Position numbers and translations under genes: made by a program
Shown: positions 33,180 through 36,176 of the stretch, in pieces
Position numbering within the stretch: the first letter of the stretch is position 1
Layout: each line of letters opens with the position of its first letter
Source: Jimgerdemannia flammicorona
Taxonomy: Eukaryota > Mucoromycota > Endogonomycetes > Endogonales > Endogonaceae
Length of the DNA stretch: 36,176 nucleotides
Direction of reading: 5' to 3'
Assembly (NCBI GenBank): GCA_003990745.1
Contig: RBNI01000241.1
Location: forward strand, 1 to 36,176
The notes under the pieces: generated by a model
The model's input: the letters and a program-made list of their open reading frames with translations, nothing else
What the model was told of the DNA's origin: nothing
The model's database searches: none

Positions 33180-35082
33180 TCACGAACTTACAGGCCCTGC
33201 CACTGTCTCCGAATGGACAGGATCTGCCACTGTCCCAGAACGTCCAGGACCTGCCACTGTCCCGGAACGTACAGCAACTCCAATTGTTCCGGGAAGCAAA
33301 TTATCCATATTCAAGAAGTGATTTCGCACAATAACCATCTGCGACTCGAGGCCGTACAGCCTCCGCCGAACATCATCGGAATAGTCGTCTCCGCCCGTCA
33401 CATGATTTCCATCAATTTCTTCAATGCGGTTTTCAGGATTTGTTTCAAAGGGGCTAGGGCCAAATCGGATGACGTGGGCTAAACCCCTGTGAAGAGGAAG
33501 GGGGAAATAAGGAGACAGAGGGTTTGGAATGAATATTAGTAAAAGATTGGGAAGATTTAAAGAAGCTGAGTGTTCCGAATACCTACCAAGGGCTCATACG
33601 TTTCGCCCCAAAGAGAAGTAGATAGAGACCAGCTACCAAAGCTGAGCGGTGCATGTGAAATAGAGCTCGGAAAGGTCAGTGTATGTGCAGGATACTTTGG
33701 CCAAATGAAATTATCAATGATTACACTTACAAAATAGCCCTCCGATAGACGACACGACGCTTTGCACAGTTGTGGCTCTGTCATGAGGAAAATAATAAAA
33801 TTTTGTGAATTATGATAGGGCCAGAAAATATAATGTATACCTACGAAAACGGTGCGCGTTAAACTTACTGAACGAGCCTGTTACTCTGTTTTGTATAGTC
33901 AGCACTAATAGAAATGGTGCTGAGAGCATCATAATTTGTAGCGTTGTAACTAGTTTCCTGTATAACAAAATTCAGCGTAGTAACGTTCTTTCGTGGGGCG
34001 AAAGGGAACCCCTAATTGAATTATGTATAGTGAAGGACAAAGTTTTACTAATGTGTTTACCTTAAAATGACACCAAACAAGTTAAAGGAAGTATAAAACT
34101 TACAGATTTTCCAAGCCAACTTCTGTCATTTTTAAGGTAATTCCATTCAGTTTGAGAAAAGTCGAATAGGAATCGTTTTAGCGGACTGATCAACACTGGA
34201 CGGATAAGTTCTTGAAGGAACGGGTTTGCTTCGCTCGCCATTTCAGTGTCATTATTTAACAAAATATTTGAGGCTAAGAACGGAATAGGATGTGAGTTGC
34301 AAATGCAAAAATTGCTTTCTAAAGAAAATTCAACATTAAACTCAGGCTCCCCTAACTTACATGGGTCGAAGAAAAACGCATACGCCGTGTAGGCCGGGTT
34401 ATCCAGTATTTTACCAGTATATATGTCGGTGAAATTTGTTACTAAGTAGTAGTTGGTGATGTTGGTAGAATCTAACATGACGCCTACAGGGCGGACGATA
34501 TAGCAGTGCGAACTTCCGACCGATGGTAGTTTTCCATTGAGGGTGATAGGTGATACATGTGGGCATTGATCAGGGGTTTTGCTGTACCAATTCACATTGC
34601 CTTTGATGTCTATCCAGCCGCAATCAAAAGTGAAGTCAAAGTCAGAGGCCGTTGTTGGACAAATGACGATATCTGGTGTAAAAACAGCAAACAGCAAATT
34701 GATATTAGCACCACGCAGAAACCAAGACAAGCGAATATGCTCCAAATGACAAAGTACCTGGAGCTGGAACGGACGGCATTTTGACAGTAGACTGCTGTAG
34801 AGCCATCGTGCCGTTTATCGCGTCGTCTAATCCGTTAAAGATTGTCCCTAACACTGCAATACAAAATAGCATCGAGAAAGCTATGCGCAGGTAACCTATC
34901 CAGCGGGCTTCGGAATATTTGGGAGGGCCGAAGAATGCCAATGCTTTCAAGGGATTTTCTTGCCAGTAGCCGGGAGCCTTGACCTCGCTTAACTCAGGTC
35001 GATGGATCTCGAGTTTCAAGGGAATTCTGGGTGTGGAGCCGGGAGCCTTGACCTCGCTTATCTCAGTTATTTCGTTAGCCAT
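33180..35082 (-). CDS. Two-transmembrane membrane protein, seven exons, 434 residues
   Basis: Exons on the minus strand: 35082-34758, 34672-34361, 34273-34104, 33957-33869, 33777-33731, 33641-33587 and 33486-33180. They total 1305 nt, keep one frame, and all introns are GT-AG (85, 87, 146, 91, 89 and 100 nt); intron 1 has a GCTAAT branch site and intron 5 CTGAC. Protein: N-terminal tail with SEVKAPG twice, TM1 about 61-83, an ectodomain with four Cys (113, 126, 145, 155) and N-x-S/T sites (90, 179, 188 and others), TM2 about 307-328 (IGGLFSLVAGLYLLLFG) followed by SPWG, a helical stretch (DVRRRLYGLESQM), then three SGTVAGP-type repeats. It is likely a plasma- or endomembrane protein with both ends in the cytosol. 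The layout recalls P2X or ENaC channels, but I see no homology. I recall similar unnamed fungal proteins, unchecked. The function is unknown. Confidence 0.8.
33187..33290 (-). repeat. 27-bp tandem repeats in the two-TM protein tail
   Basis: CTGCCACTGTC recurs at 33197, 33224 and 33251 with exact 27-bp spacing, plus a weaker fourth unit. Each encodes nine residues of the type SGTVAGPGR. The unit is 12 bp shorter than in the pseudogene paralogue. Confidence 0.85.
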
Positions 35083-35127
35083 GGTGGTTTTTCTAAGGTC
35101 GATACCCAGGTGCGCAGATATTCCCCT

Positions 35128-35135
35128 TATTTAAA
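35128..35135 (-). promoter_or_regulatory. TATA-like box of the two-TM gene
   Basis: Minus-strand TTTAAATA, 46 bp upstream of the ATG at 35082. The word, the spacing and the flanking GGTGCGCAGATATT are conserved at the paralogue (28242-28249). Confidence 0.5.
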
Positions 35136-35139
35136 GACC

Positions 35140-36176
35140 GTTGTTGGATCCCGGCAAATTCACGATTGGAATTAATAGAGTCAGCGGCCCTACGGAAGTT
35201 TTGACATGGCGCATAAAAGCTGCGCGCGTATGTCCAACATGAGAAGAGTAATATTATCACATATCCTTCTGCGTCCCATAATCGAAAAATCCGGCCATGG
35301 ACATACCGTTCCGGGACGAGTTTATTTCCGATCGAGTCCATCTTGACTAGCGTTGCTGAACACTATTCTATTTTTGTTGATCCCCTTTCTTTTTTGGCCT
35401 ATTTTGGACCTTAACGTGAATCACATATCCATCTACATGCTGGCTGGTATCGAAATTCAATTCTCAATGATTGATTTCCTTTTCGTAGATCTCCTGGCTG
35501 AACCCATCCTTGTGCTCTCTCAGTGCCTCTTGTGCTGCGTATTTCTCCGGAACCGGAGCCGAACTCGTTCCGGGACCGGGTCCATCTCAAATTCCATATT
35601 CGGCTAGTTGGAATGAACGTCTCCTCAAGAAGTTCCGATCCTCCATTCCGAACGTCTCGATATAGGTTTGGTCACTCGGCAGGGATCGAGGTCCGAACGG
35701 ACAAGGTATGCTGTGGTTGGGTTTGCAGAACACAAGTGCAGTGCATGCATCACAAGCATGAACAGAATATAGTAATATTAATCATATGACCCAGTATATG
35801 CATTTTGATCGATTTCACGGCTGAATATTTCGCTTCGGGCAGCATACGTATTTCCGGCATGAATTGAGTAATACGAATCACACACGCCCCCACGTGCTCA
35901 AATTTTAATAAAATTATTATTATTATTATTTATTTTTCCCTCCCCAAGTTTCGAGCTCCCTGCTGAGTCATCTGACCTCCGTGCTGCGCGTATTTAACCA
36001 ACATGAAATAGGCTAGAATTAATCACAAATCCTTCTGCATAGTGATCCGCAAACAGACGCGACACCTCCTATATAGTTTAGCTCGTCGAATGCACTGAAA
36101 ACAATGATGTCCGGCATTAATTTCGGACGATTCATCATAGGAGCAAGGCGATGCGGAATGTCCATGTGTCAAAAAA
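35140..36176 (-). repeat. Upstream region of the intact two-TM gene, duplicated and internally reiterated
   Basis: Aligns with 28260-29400. The module core GCTGCGCG, GTATG, CCAACATGA, then TAATATTA and ATCACAT appears at about 35219-35264 and 35981-36030, with partial copies at about 35403-35435 and 35755-35790. A (TTA)n run lies at about 35912-35930, at the place equivalent to 29051. The window ends inside this repeat, so its outer limit is unknown. No gene is supported. Confidence 0.65.

Noticed and set aside
1..36176. tRNA or rRNA genes
   Set aside because: I looked for cloverleaf-like and conserved rRNA segments on both strands and saw none. A tRNA scan would be needed to exclude short ones.

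Overview
The window looks like a transposon-rich stretch of a filamentous fungal genome. The reasons are: short spliceosomal introns (85-146 nt, GT-AG) in a seven-exon gene, TATA-like boxes, Ty3/gypsy, Ty1/copia and LINE elements, and many in-frame stops in those elements at Trp, Gln or Arg codons, which suggests C-to-T (RIP-like) decay. A truffle-like or other TE-expanded fungus is plausible, but I cannot name the species.

Left part (1-22.3 kb): almost entirely mobile elements. At 0.2-1.47 kb a minus-strand Gag-like ORF (SAP domain, CCHC knuckle and a second Cys/His cluster) is broken by one amber stop. An AT-rich gap follows. From 2.57 to 18.73 kb lies a degenerate Ty3/gypsy element that carries a dUTPase-like domain ahead of reverse transcriptase. 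Two younger elements sit inside it: a Ty1/copia element (6750-11164, 153-bp LTRs) near the end of pol, and a minus-strand LINE (12473-18238) with a T-rich tail and a perfect 13-bp target duplication inside the gypsy LTR. A second, internally deleted copy of the same gypsy family (18729-22295) follows directly and shares the LTR, giving an internal-LTR-internal-LTR array.

Middle (22.3-26.3 kb): low-gene sequence with a few unassigned ORFs or gene remnants, AT-rich spacers, a 20-bp tandem repeat, and a gene-less copy of the upstream region described next.

Right part (26.3-36.2 kb): the cellular genes. Two minus-strand paralogues, about 6.9 kb apart, encode a two-transmembrane protein. The distal copy (33180-35082) can be assembled from the sequence as seven exons and an uninterrupted 434-residue frame: cytosolic N-terminus, TM1, a Cys-containing glycosylatable ectodomain, TM2, and a tail ending in tandem repeats. 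The proximal copy (26314-28196) is a pseudogene with frameshifts, stops and lost splice sites. Between them is a secreted astacin-family (M12A) protein, 29858-31012. It keeps the three zinc histidines but lacks the catalytic Glu and the Met-turn Tyr, so it is probably a pseudoprotease. The flanks of the duplicated genes are built from a reiterated non-coding module and include a CpG-rich minisatellite at 31.6-32.0 kb.
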